Assembly (NCBI GenBank): GCA_021731025.1
Contig: JAKFYD010000006.1
Span: forward strand, 42,348-106,347
Reading direction: 5' to 3'
DNA from: Pseudobdellovibrionaceae bacterium
GTDB lineage: Bacteria > Bdellovibrionota > Bdellovibrionia > Bdellovibrionales > Bdellovibrionaceae
Length of the DNA stretch: 64,000 bases
Part shown: one piece after another, positions 8,899-17,431 of the stretch
Layout of the letters: each line of letters begins with the position of its first letter
How positions within the stretch are numbered: position 1 is the first letter of the stretch
Notes under the pieces: generated by a model
Seen by the model: the letters and a program-made list of their open reading frames with translations, nothing else
The model's database searches: none
What the model was told of the DNA's origin: nothing
Program-made: the position numbers and the translations under genes

Positions 8899-9741
8899 TT
8901 AGCGGCCGGGGAAGAGGATGACTCTTTCGGCATGTCGAGAGGGGATTCTTTCTTTTAAGATTTCGAGGGCTCGTTGAAATGAATAACGGCTCGAAGTGTG
9001 GATCAAAACAATTCTTTCGCTTTCAATTTCATCAAGATGTTGCAGGATTTCATCCAGATGGGTGTGTCCCCACTTGCGGGCGTGCTCGATGGTTTTGCTG
9101 TCATCTAGATAAGTGGCTTCCATGATCAAAATTTTACTTTTTCGAATCCAATCTTCTTTAAAAAGAAACTCGATCTGTGTGTCGCCCGTGAAGCTAACCA
9201 TGGGAACTTCGCGCTCGTCCTGAATAATTTGACCTTGCTTTCGCAATTGCATTAATTCCGTTTCGCTTCGATCTCTGAATTCGGGTTTTAATTTTTTTGT
9301 TTTTTTAAAAACTGTGTATCCCAGGGAATCAATGCGATGGACCGTGGAAAAGGGCCGAACAAAATGGCGGGGATCTATTTCAATGATATGCCCAGGCTCG
9401 ACCGCGTGAAAATTAAACTGGTATTCGTGGCCTTCCACTTTTTGCCAGATTTTCATAATTTCCTGCAGAGGATTCACCAAGCTAACAGGCATATAGAAAT
9501 TGGGTGTCGGTAAAGAGGTCATCGCCTTTTGCGAAATTAAATAAGGAATTCCAGCTGCATGGTCTAAATGCCCATGGCTGATAAAGTATCTCTTAAGATG
9601 GAATTGAAAGGGGAAGCCTTGGGCCACATCAAAGCACAAACTTAATTGTGGCAGCGCAATCGAAGTGCGAATTCCCGAAAGGGATAAACCACAGAGGTTG
9701 ATGTCGTCAAAAGACCAAGTGCTTTCGACCGCTAAAGACAT
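8899..9741 (-). CDS. Metallo-beta-lactamase fold hydrolase, RNase Z-like
   Basis: The metal-binding signature SHGHLDHAAG lies near residues 54-63, with further ligands likely at SFTGDTQIEF and the late histidine in IHTSSRY, the order seen in RNase Z and related MBL proteins. At 280 residues it is a little short for bacterial RNase Z (about 305) and I cannot see the exosite arm clearly, so a tRNA 3' processing role is possible but unproven. Its start overlaps the end of the upstream unrecognised gene by 10 bases, so the two are translationally linked. Confidence 0.8.
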   Translation of the reverse strand: MSLAVESTWSFDDINLCGLSLSGIRTSIALPQLSLCFDVAQGFPFQFHLKRYFISHGHLDHAAGIPYLISQKAMTSLPTPNFYMPVSLVNPLQEIMKIWQKVEGHEYQFNFHAVEPGHIIEIDPRHFVRPFSTVHRIDSLGYTVFKKTKKLKPEFRDRSETELMQLRKQGQIIQDEREVPMVSFTGDTQIEFLFKEDWIRKSKILIMEATYLDDSKTIEHARKWGHTHLDEILQHLDEIESERIVLIHTSSRYSFQRALEILKERIPSRHAERVILFPGR

Positions 9742-11024
9742 TTTGCAACCAGATCGTGACCGATCCAGGCGCTCGAATTTTTCGGTGACCAGCTGTCATG
9801 CAACATGACGTAGCCACAGCTTTCGAAGACAACTTCACTCAATACGAAAGTGATTAAATTCTTAGCATCTTTATGCATTTGAACAATTTCTTCGGATGAG
9901 TTCAGCATTCTTTCGAGATGTTCTTGCGTGCTGTGCATAGGCCATTCTTTATAAACATTCATTTGTTTAATCACGGGATGGGTCAAATATTCATTTAAAT
10001 ATTTTTTTAAATCGTCAAAGCTGCAGTCTTCCTTAAGAAGACCTTTGCACTCGGTTAAAATCTTTTTCGCCTTTTCAGATTGAGGAGCTTCTTTTTCTAT
10101 CGCTTGAAGTAGGGGATAAAGTGAAACTTCGACTCCCTGAAAAATCGAGCTCGAGTTTGTTAAAATTTCGGGGCAATTGTAAACGCAGCAATTGACCGAT
10201 TTTTTAAAATACTCGGACGAAATGTCTTCCAACTTAATTTTTGCCCAACCTTGAAGATAAGGAGTGTAAGTCTGCCATTGATATTGATCGTCGATCATCA
10301 CTTCGGTGCCATGATATCCATAAGCCGTGTAAGAGACATGGCCCCCCGAGTTTTGAACTTTTTCCCGGAATGGAGTCGAAATTTCCAAAAGATGACGAAA
10401 GGTCTCTGCCGTAACTTCGTTGAAGTTCATTGAACACAATTGCCCGATGGATGATTTCCAAAATTTTTCAGAACTGAGATAGCGATCACCACTGCCTTTG
10501 AAAGAGCGATTCATCAAGGGCATGACGATTTTAGCTCGCGGGACACCGCCAGCCATCAGGTGAGCAAAAACAATATTTTGACCCGGCTTCCAAAGTTTTT
10601 CGACCTCGGCGATATAAGCGGCCACATTTTCTTTGAAACGAGCTCGACCGCGAGCTCGCGACTCTTCCCATTTTTGGGTTGAAAGTTGGAAGCTTTCCCA
10701 ATCGCTTAACCTAATTTCTTTCAAGCGATCAACGGGACTTATACCTTCTGAATCGGGTTCGAAATCAAAGCCAGCTTCCAAAGGAATATTGATAAATGGT
10801 TTGGGAATTGAAGCAGCCTCTTCATCCGTGAGGGCTCTTAATCCAAGATCACGATCTCTGCGCCCCACGGTGGCTCGCACGATGGTCATTCCATTTTTTT
10901 CAGCTTCTTCAGTGAGTCCATTGGCATAGCCGCGAGAAAAGAGCTCTCCAAAGAGGACAAGAAGATCACCTTTTTTCAAAGGACTAGAGTGAGGCTTTTG
11001 ACGTAATGGAAAAAATGGAGTCAT
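9732..11024 (-). CDS. Conserved-looking cytosolic protein, function unknown
   Basis: A 430-residue protein without signal peptide or membrane segment. The N-terminus (KGDLLVLFGELFSRGYANGL followed by MTIVRATVGRRDRDLG) has the strand-turn-helix rhythm of a Rossmann-like nucleotide-binding fold, but the glycine pattern is not a standard one. A pair of cysteines (NCCVYNCPEIL) occurs near the middle. I do not recognise a family. Its last 10 bases overlap the start of the MBL hydrolase gene, so a shared pathway is plausible but unproved. Confidence 0.65.
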   Translation of the reverse strand: MTPFFPLRQKPHSSPLKKGDLLVLFGELFSRGYANGLTEEAEKNGMTIVRATVGRRDRDLGLRALTDEEAASIPKPFINIPLEAGFDFEPDSEGISPVDRLKEIRLSDWESFQLSTQKWEESRARGRARFKENVAAYIAEVEKLWKPGQNIVFAHLMAGGVPRAKIVMPLMNRSFKGSGDRYLSSEKFWKSSIGQLCSMNFNEVTAETFRHLLEISTPFREKVQNSGGHVSYTAYGYHGTEVMIDDQYQWQTYTPYLQGWAKIKLEDISSEYFKKSVNCCVYNCPEILTNSSSIFQGVEVSLYPLLQAIEKEAPQSEKAKKILTECKGLLKEDCSFDDLKKYLNEYLTHPVIKQMNVYKEWPMHSTQEHLERMLNSSEEIVQMHKDAKNLITFVLSEVVFESCGYVMLHDSWSPKNSSAWIGHDLVAKCL

Positions 11025-11072
11025 AGAAAGTGTTGTCGCCAGAAGTGGTGACTTGGGTCAAGCCAAGAGAGC

Positions 11073-12344
11073 TTAATGACTCGGGCGGTTAATGAAGGCT
11101 GATAAATATTTCAGCATGGCCTGTGTGGCCCCAGTTTTCTTTCTCACTTCAGCTTGAATTAATTTTTTTGTTTCGGGTGTATAATTTGATTTAAGTTTGA
11201 AAAGCTCTTCACGAATCTCGTGGGAATCATTCACTTGAGTCGCGAAACGGCAAGGACCTAAAAAGTGGGATTGGAATTCAATAGCTTCGCGATTGTTCGC
11301 ATGAAAGGGACCAACGAGGGTGGGCAGTCCTGCAGCCAAAGGTTCCATCACCGAATGCACTTGTCGCTTGAAAGAACCGCCAACAAAGGCCACCGAACCC
11401 CAGGTGTAAATCTCAGCCAAAATACCGACTTGATCCACAATAAGAACTTCGCTGGGCTCCCATTGGGATGCTTGAGAATATCTCTGGCTGGAAAGATTTT
11501 TTTCTTTTAAAAGATGCTCCAATTTCGTCAGATGCTCCTCGTGAATTTCGTGGGGGGCAAGGATGACTCGAATCTCTTTGCTGAGAGCTGGAATGATGTG
11601 GGCTTCATCCTCGGGCCAAGTGGACCCGGCCACAAAAACAAATTCTTCGGGGGAAGGTCGTAACTTTTCATTTAATTTTTTGGGATTTTCGAGCCGGTGA
11701 AAAACTTGATCATAGCGGGTGTCCCCGCCAACGGTAGCGGCTTTTAGCCCTAACATACGAAGTTGAGCATGATCTTGCTCGCTGACCGCAAAGATTTTTG
11801 AAAGTCTTTGCAAATTCATGATTTTAAATTTTTGAAACAGGCTAGGGGCTTTTACAAAGTTAAATGTCGCTGAAAATAAAATGCGGGGAATATTTCTCTT
11901 TTCGCACTGATAAAGAAGCTCGGGCCAAAGATCCGTGCGCGCAATCAAAAGAGCTCGAGGTTGCCACTCGTCCAAAAAAGATTTTGTTTTTTGGATTGAA
12001 TCCCAGGGGCTTGGTCCCCAAAAATCGATTTCAGGAATGCTCTCGAGCAGGAATCGAGAAGAACGTGATGTTGATGTTACCAAAAGAGGCAACTCGGGAT
12101 AATTGGCTTTTAATTTTCTGAGCAGAGGCCGAGCGTATTCGATTTCGCCGCTGGCGGCGTGGATCCACAGGGGGCGCGAGGCCGGTCGAGAACTTGTTTT
12201 TGATTTAAATTCTGGTTTTCGGCGATCTTTAAAAAAATAACTCCATTTTTTTTCAGGTTGAAACCGTGAAAGAAAATTAAACACCAGCCAAACTATCGGA
12301 ATTAAAACTCGACGATAAAGATGAAAAAAAACTTTTTCCGTCAT
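11073..12344 (-). CDS. waaA: 3-deoxy-D-manno-octulosonic acid (Kdo) transferase
   Basis: Transfers Kdo from CMP-Kdo to lipid A precursor, an essential step of lipopolysaccharide inner core assembly at the cytoplasmic face of the inner membrane. An N-terminal membrane anchor (residues 8-25) is followed by the typical WIHAASGEIEYARPLL, where the catalytic acidic residue of WaaA proteins lies, then ARTDLWPEL, and a C-terminal GT-B half with SVAFVGGSF and MEPLAAGLP. Length 423 is normal. The start overlaps the stop of the heptosyltransferase gene by four bases (ATGA), so the two inner-core genes form an operon. Confidence 0.93.
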   Translation of the reverse strand: MTEKVFFHLYRRVLIPIVWLVFNFLSRFQPEKKWSYFFKDRRKPEFKSKTSSRPASRPLWIHAASGEIEYARPLLRKLKANYPELPLLVTSTSRSSRFLLESIPEIDFWGPSPWDSIQKTKSFLDEWQPRALLIARTDLWPELLYQCEKRNIPRILFSATFNFVKAPSLFQKFKIMNLQRLSKIFAVSEQDHAQLRMLGLKAATVGGDTRYDQVFHRLENPKKLNEKLRPSPEEFVFVAGSTWPEDEAHIIPALSKEIRVILAPHEIHEEHLTKLEHLLKEKNLSSQRYSQASQWEPSEVLIVDQVGILAEIYTWGSVAFVGGSFKRQVHSVMEPLAAGLPTLVGPFHANNREAIEFQSHFLGPCRFATQVNDSHEIREELFKLKSNYTPETKKLIQAEVRKKTGATQAMLKYLSAFINRPSH

Positions 12345-13348
12345 CTTAAAAGTTCCCCCAGCTCTTTCGCGACCGACTGGGGGCTAATTCCGACCAAACA
12401 CTCATGATAATTTTTATTAATGCAGGGACCCTGGCCATGTTTGCTGCAAGGTCGACAAGCCAAGTTTAGTTCCATAATTCGCGTCGCTGGTCTCGAGGGA
12501 AAACCGAAGGGGGCCGGCCCCATCAAAGCGATGGATTTTTTTCCGAGCTGTTCGCCAACATGTAAAAGTCCAGTGTCATTGCTGACTAAGGCTTTGGCTT
12601 TTTCCACTAAAGCGACACTGGTTTTTAAATCACTTTTCCCAGCTAGGCACAAAGTCCGACGAGGAAAACCTTTGGCGATGTCTTCTAGGAAACGATCTTC
12701 GGGGCCGCCTAAAAGGACAAAATTTTCATTGGGAAACATTTCAATAAGCTTCGCCCAATATTCTTGAGGCCAACGTTTCAGAAAAAAAGCGGCAGAGGGG
12801 GCCAAGGCGATATAATTTCCCTGGAAGATTTTTGTCAGTTCGGTGGCTTTTTTTTGTGAATCGGGATCAGAAAAGATTTGCGGGGCGGGGGGAGCAACTT
12901 CTGGAATATCCCACCGATAAAGTGGTTCCAATAAATCTCGTTGCCCTGAAAAGGGCTGTTTAAATTTATTAATTCGAAATCGAAATAATAAAAATCTTTT
13001 CCATCTTTTCATAGGCCGGCGAATAAATTCAACAGGTCGAAAAAGTCGCAGGATGCTGGTGATGATCCAAGTTCGAAGATTGTTATGAGCATCGTAAATA
13101 TGAGTGAAATTTTTTTCTCGAAGGGCGCGAGAAAAAGAAATTAAACCTTTAAAGCCAGATTTTTTATCTAAGGACCAGGCTTGGGTTAAATCAGGATGCC
13201 CAGATAATAAGGGGAGCATATCTTGACGAGTGGCCCAATGTATTTCAGCCTGAGGAAATCGTTTTTTAAGCGCAGAAACGACGCTCAAACATTGAGTGAC
13301 GTCGCCAAAACTTGAAAATCGAAGAATCAGAATGCGCGTTCGTGACAT
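12341..13348 (-). CDS. Heptosyltransferase family protein (glycosyltransferase family 9)
   Basis: Adds a heptose to the growing lipopolysaccharide inner core using ADP-heptose. The N-terminus has the family's ILILRFSSFGDV followed by a helix with SALKKRFPQAEI, and the C-terminal half has the donor-binding SNDTGLLHVGEQLGK. A cysteine cluster near the end (CRPCSKHGQGPC) is common in this family. It could be the WaaF or WaaC type; sequence alone does not decide. First gene of the two-gene minus-strand unit with waaA; the divergent MFS gene begins 136 bases away. Confidence 0.9.
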   Translation of the reverse strand: MSRTRILILRFSSFGDVTQCLSVVSALKKRFPQAEIHWATRQDMLPLLSGHPDLTQAWSLDKKSGFKGLISFSRALREKNFTHIYDAHNNLRTWIITSILRLFRPVEFIRRPMKRWKRFLLFRFRINKFKQPFSGQRDLLEPLYRWDIPEVAPPAPQIFSDPDSQKKATELTKIFQGNYIALAPSAAFFLKRWPQEYWAKLIEMFPNENFVLLGGPEDRFLEDIAKGFPRRTLCLAGKSDLKTSVALVEKAKALVSNDTGLLHVGEQLGKKSIALMGPAPFGFPSRPATRIMELNLACRPCSKHGQGPCINKNYHECLVGISPQSVAKELGELLR

Positions 13349-13452
13349 GCATCCAAAAAACTAGCAGTTCATCAGCAGACTGTCACTGTCTAAGACTCTT
13401 TTTGTCCTAGAGTGCACTTTATTCGTGACCTTCTTTCAATAAAGAATAATTA

Positions 13453-13482
13453 TTGTCCCATAAATATTCTGACTTTTAATAA
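13453..13482 (+). promoter_or_regulatory. Possible sigma-70-type promoter overlapping the MFS gene start
   Basis: TTGTCC at 13453-13458 and TTAATA at 13476-13481 (or TAATAA one base on) are separated by 17-18 bases. If used, transcription would begin at about 13488-13490, downstream of the first ATG (13485), which would favour the later in-frame ATG codons at 13503 or 13518. Consensus match is moderate. Confidence 0.35.
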
Positions 13483-13484
13483 TA

Positions 13485-14654
13485 ATGAAAAAAGCGGGTT
13501 TTATGAATTGGGGTTTTATGAATTGGGGTTTTATTATCGTCTCCTATGTCAGCTTACTGGCATTCGGTTTGGCCGATAATATTCGCGGTCCTTTATTTTT
13601 AGAAATATTGAAAACTTATGAGCTCAGCGATTTTGCTGGATCATTTATTTTTGCGGCCAGTTCTTTTATGGCTTTAGTGGCCGCCTTGCTCAGCCCCGTC
13701 TGGAGTAAATACCTTCACCAGTATCGTGTTTTGCAGTTGGGCTTATTGTTTATGGCGATGGGTTTTTGTGGTATGGGTTGGGCCAAGAGCTATCCCCAGA
13801 TGCTTATTTTTGTTTGCTCTTTTGGTGTTTCTGTTGGCCTGCTCAGTATTTCACAAAATTATCTTGTGACGGTGGGTTCCACTGAAAAACATCGCCCCAG
13901 ATTCCTTTCGGGCTTGCATGCGATGTATGGACTCGCTTCGCTGACAGCCCCCTTGATTGCGGCCTATTTTTCGGAATTGCAATGGAGTTGGAAAGACATT
14001 TTTATTTTAGTTGGGCTGGTTTCATTTTTGGTTTTGCTCGCTTCTTTTTTTAAGAGTCTTCGCAAAGAGCACAAAGAAAAATCTTTGGTGAACTTAGATC
14101 CAGGTCCACTCAGCAAGACAAAAGTTTTTATGCTAGCGGCGGCCTTTTCGTTGTATGTAGTTTCCGAAATTTTAGTGAGCAGTCGACTGTCTCTGTATCT
14201 GCGCCGAGATTTTAATTATGATTTGCCCCAAGCCAGTCGCGCCCTTTTTGTTTTCTTTGTCTTTTTGCTTTTAGGACGACTGATGTCTTCCTTCATCAAT
14301 TGGGGGAAGTCATTACGGCAAGCTCTTTTGTGGTCTTTGCTCTCAACGACCATTATCCTCTCTTTAGGGCTTTCAATAAATCCGTGGTTTCTTGTTTTGT
14401 CAGGAATAAGCATGGCTCCTTTTTATCCTTTAGCGATATCGTTCATGAGTGAAATTTTTCCGGGCCATGTTCAGGCTGTCATCGGCTGGTCCATGTCTTT
14501 GCAATCTTTATTTGTTGTCTCGATGCATGTTGGAGTTGGACAATTCAGCGACAGCTTTGGTTTAGCCGCAGCTTTGTGGTTAGGTCCGTTAGCTTGTTTG
14601 GTCGGGTATTTATTTATTTTATTGGGAGTAAAACCTAAACATGTCCCAGCTTGA
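13485..14654 (+). CDS. Major facilitator superfamily transporter
   Basis: A polytopic membrane protein of about 389 residues with roughly 12 hydrophobic segments in two six-helix halves separated by a charged loop (KSLRKEHKEKS, residues 187-197). This is the layout of MFS secondary transporters; the substrate is not readable. The N-terminus contains a direct duplication (MNWGFMNWGF). No ribosome site precedes the ATG at 13485, and a promoter-like sequence overlaps it, so the true start may be 13503 or 13518. The 3' end overlaps the following methyltransferase gene by 14 bases. Confidence 0.85.
   Translation: MKKAGFMNWGFMNWGFIIVSYVSLLAFGLADNIRGPLFLEILKTYELSDFAGSFIFAASSFMALVAALLSPVWSKYLHQYRVLQLGLLFMAMGFCGMGWAKSYPQMLIFVCSFGVSVGLLSISQNYLVTVGSTEKHRPRFLSGLHAMYGLASLTAPLIAAYFSELQWSWKDIFILVGLVSFLVLLASFFKSLRKEHKEKSLVNLDPGPLSKTKVFMLAAAFSLYVVSEILVSSRLSLYLRRDFNYDLPQASRALFVFFVFLLLGRLMSSFINWGKSLRQALLWSLLSTTIILSLGLSINPWFLVLSGISMAPFYPLAISFMSEIFPGHVQAVIGWSMSLQSLFVVSMHVGVGQFSDSFGLAAALWLGPLACLVGYLFILLGVKPKHVPA
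13497..13534 (+). repeat. Tandem 15-base repeat inside the MFS start region
   Basis: The unit GGTTTTATGAATTGG occurs at 13497-13511 and 13512-13526, followed by a partial third copy (GGTTTTAT). The length is a multiple of three, so copy number changes would keep the frame and only add or remove a possible ATG start with five residues. Confidence 0.8.
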
Positions 14655-15813
14655 ATCTTTTTTCATTATTTGCCCTCCGGAACTCACCGACGAATTAGAG
14701 TTGGAATTGGAAGAGGTCTGGCCTTTTCTGGAGGATGAATCGGGTCGGCCACAACTGACGCCCTTGATAAAGCAAAAAACTTTGGGTGGAATCTTTTTAG
14801 AGACTCGACCCCTTATCGGTTTCCAGTTAAACCGAGTTCTTAAGTTAGCTTCACGTATTTTGTGGCGGCGAGCTCGCTTCAAAGCCCGAGAGCTCTTTCA
14901 GCTCGAAGGGCAGTTGAAATCACTTCCTTGGACTGAATGGATTCCCGAAGGGAAAAAAGTTAAATTTTCAATTTCTGCCTCGGGTTCAAAAGTGAATAAC
15001 GAAAAGCGCATTGAAGATATGCTCCAACGACTTTTGGGGAAAAGACTTAAGGTGATGAAGGATCATGAAGATTTTCATTTTTACCTTCGTCACCACGAGA
15101 ATCAAATGACGGTGAGTTTAGATACAAGCGGAGAGCATCTTCACAAACGAGGTCGAGTTCAATTTAAGTTGCAAGCTCCACTTCGAGAAACTTTAGCGAG
15201 CGCTGCTTTACGATGGATGCTGAATGACGTCTCAAGTTCCGAACTGAATAGGATCACTTGGTTAGATCCCATGGCGGGCTCGGGCACTCACGGGGCCGAG
15301 TTACTCGATCACCGAGGTTTAGGCACGCGAGAAGATTATGCCTTTAACTCTTTCAAAGAAATGCCAAAGATATTTCGTTCGCCTGAGTTTTGGAAAAATC
15401 ATGTTTTGGCGAAAGGAATTCCATTTCGAAATCTGGTTTTAGCAGATCAAAGCGCTGACGCGGTCAATGTGATGAAAAAAAATTTCGAGTCTTGCCAAGA
15501 GCGAAACATAATACTTCTGCAGAAAGATCTTTTCTCGATTGATTCGAGAGACGACTACGGTATTTCCCGAAATGAGGCTTTGTACATCGTCCTGAATCCC
15601 CCGTATGGAGAGCGACTTGAACTAAGCGATCCTCGCAAAGAAATTTTAAAAATGCGCGAGCAAATCTGGCAGAAGCTTCAGCCCCAAAGGTTGGGATTAT
15701 GGGTTCCCGCTTCCCTTGGAAATTTAAATTTTCCGGAGAAACTCTTGCAGAAGAGAGAGCTTAGAAATGGTGGGATCCCGGTTCATTTTTATGTTTGGGA
15801 AAGGGAAGTTTAA
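14641..15813 (+). CDS. THUMP-domain class I RNA methyltransferase, RlmL-like
   Basis: Likely an S-adenosylmethionine-dependent N2-guanine RNA methyltransferase. The N-terminal 150 residues fit a THUMP RNA-binding region (KVKFSISASGSKVNNEKRIE), and the catalytic half has the SAM-binding LDPMAGSGTHGAEL near residue 217 and the target-base motif NPPYGERLEL near 318. RlmL in enteric bacteria methylates G2445 of 23S rRNA; here there is no second (RlmK) domain, so the exact target is open. It overlaps the MFS gene upstream and the convergent pseudouridine synthase gene downstream by 53 bases. Confidence 0.87.
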   Translation: MSQLESFFIICPPELTDELELELEEVWPFLEDESGRPQLTPLIKQKTLGGIFLETRPLIGFQLNRVLKLASRILWRRARFKARELFQLEGQLKSLPWTEWIPEGKKVKFSISASGSKVNNEKRIEDMLQRLLGKRLKVMKDHEDFHFYLRHHENQMTVSLDTSGEHLHKRGRVQFKLQAPLRETLASAALRWMLNDVSSSELNRITWLDPMAGSGTHGAELLDHRGLGTREDYAFNSFKEMPKIFRSPEFWKNHVLAKGIPFRNLVLADQSADAVNVMKKNFESCQERNIILLQKDLFSIDSRDDYGISRNEALYIVLNPPYGERLELSDPRKEILKMREQIWQKLQPQRLGLWVPASLGNLNFPEKLLQKRELRNGGIPVHFYVWEREV

Positions 15814-16678
15814 AATGAAATTTCTGACCAAAAACAGATTCAGCGATAATGAGTTCTGAACACCAAAGCGCAATTCCTTCTTTATTTTCCCATTCAGGTC
15901 CACTGTACATTTTATCGCCAAGAAGTGGTGCTCCTAGTTGAGACATCTGCGCGCGGATCTGATGAGTTCTTCCGGTAACGAGCTCGATGCTGTATTCAGC
16001 ATGGTCCTTGAAGAGCTCGACCTCGTTCACAATCAGCTGGCAAGATTCTGTATTTTCTTGTGCTGATTCACTGAGCAGTTTCGGGGCGCGAGGACTTTTA
16101 ATCATATGATGCTCATAAAACCCAGGAGCTAAATTTTTATTTGTGCTCCAAGCTCGATAAATTTTTTTAACGTTTCTTTCGGCAAAGGCTTGATTGATTC
16201 GCTTCTGACTTTCTTTGTCTTTCGATAAGATCAATAAACCTTCCGTCGGGGTGTCTAAGCGATGGGTAATATAAAATTCCCTATTCATTGATTTTGTTAA
16301 ACTTTTTAGAACGTTCTCTTGGATGTTATCCACGGTGGGATGGCAGGGAACTTCAGCTGGTTTATTTAAAATGAGAAAAAGTTCATTTTCAAAAATGACC
16401 CGCTCTTTCCATAGAATATCTTTCACACCAAAACGTCGAGGTTTGCGATGAATCCGCACATAGTCTGCGGGAATAAGCCCCCGATTTGTGAGGGCTCTGT
16501 GGTGATTAACGTAGACAGATCCAAGTTCAAGTAATTCTTGAGGAGTGTAAGAAAAGTCTTTAATATGAGTCTCGATAAAAGAAATCAGATCTTCCGGTTT
16601 TTCGCAACGACAATGAATAACTCCATACTCAAAGCCGCGGGCATATTCTTGTATATTCACCGGGTCAGCAAATAGCAC
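15761..16678 (-). CDS. RluA-family RNA pseudouridine synthase
   Basis: Converts specific uridines in rRNA or tRNA to pseudouridine. The catalytic motif HRLDTPTEGLLILSKD carries the essential aspartate, and the late ELVTGRTHQIRAQMSQLG block is typical of RluA/RluC/RluD enzymes. An S4-like stretch (ELGSVYVNHHRAL) precedes the catalytic domain. The frame is open to a TTG at 16702 without a ribosome site; I prefer GTG at 16678, which has AAGGA nine bases upstream. The 3' end overlaps the convergent methyltransferase gene by 53 bases, so neither has its own terminator. Confidence 0.87.
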   Translation of the reverse strand: MLFADPVNIQEYARGFEYGVIHCRCEKPEDLISFIETHIKDFSYTPQELLELGSVYVNHHRALTNRGLIPADYVRIHRKPRRFGVKDILWKERVIFENELFLILNKPAEVPCHPTVDNIQENVLKSLTKSMNREFYITHRLDTPTEGLLILSKDKESQKRINQAFAERNVKKIYRAWSTNKNLAPGFYEHHMIKSPRAPKLLSESAQENTESCQLIVNEVELFKDHAEYSIELVTGRTHQIRAQMSQLGAPLLGDKMYSGPEWENKEGIALWCSELIIAESVFGQKFHFKLPFPKHKNEPGSHHF

Positions 16679-16716
16679 AACGTGACTTCCTTCATCAAGC
16701 AAACTAGAACAAAATT

Positions 16717-17418
16717 ATGCACATGAACGAGATCTTACAGTCGGACGTTTTTATATGGTTCTCTCAATTCGCTTACCAACCCTTGTATGTCTATCTCGGT
16801 ATGTTCACGATGATGATTGTTTCCGCATTTGGTTTACCTGTCCCTGAAGAGCTAACTTTGATCAGCGTTGGTTTTTTAGCTTTCATGGGCTCGCGACCAG
16901 ATCTTTTCCCCCCACCCCCCGGGCCTTACAGCGTGATCAATATGCACGAGGCCGCTTTTCTAGCTTTCATTTCTGTCGTTGCCAGTGACAGTCTTATTTA
17001 CGGCTTAGGGCGAAAATTCGGCCGCAAAATGCTGGGTTACAGGTGGGTTCAGCGCATGTTTCCGGTAACGGCCCAAGCCCGTGTTGAACGTTGGACGAAC
17101 AGTTATGGGCCTTTGGCCGTTTTTATTTTTCGATTTACGCCGGGAGTTCGATTCCCAGGTCATCTTTTCTGCGGAATGATGAAATATGATTTATGGAAAT
17201 TTTTAGCCGTTGATGGTTTCGCGGCCTTGGTTTCGGTGCCGACCCAAATTTATCTGATCGCAATTTACGGGGAACACATTCTGTCCATATTGCAAAAATT
17301 CAAAATCGTTATTTTTACGATTTTAGCCTTAGCCGTGATTTTTGTGCTTATTAAAAAATGGCGTGAAAAAAGACTTGAAAAGGCCACTGTGAATGAGTCT
17401 TCAAGTCCTCTTAATTAA
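16717..17418 (+). CDS. DedA family membrane protein
   Basis: A DedA/SNARE-associated family inner-membrane protein of 233 residues. Family marks include the early acidic FGLPVPEELTL, the GRKFGRKMLG loop and FRFTPGVRFPGHLFCG, whose arginine-rich motif is essential in studied members. DedA proteins work as lipid (undecaprenyl phosphate or phospholipid) flippases dependent on the proton gradient; which lipid applies here is unknown. A long C-terminal helix (residues 195-215) is followed by a charged tail. It ends 14 bases before a convergent gene. Confidence 0.92.
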   Translation: MHMNEILQSDVFIWFSQFAYQPLYVYLGMFTMMIVSAFGLPVPEELTLISVGFLAFMGSRPDLFPPPPGPYSVINMHEAAFLAFISVVASDSLIYGLGRKFGRKMLGYRWVQRMFPVTAQARVERWTNSYGPLAVFIFRFTPGVRFPGHLFCGMMKYDLWKFLAVDGFAALVSVPTQIYLIAIYGEHILSILQKFKIVIFTILALAVIFVLIKKWREKRLEKATVNESSSPLN

Positions 17419-17431
17419 ATTTGAGTTCAGC

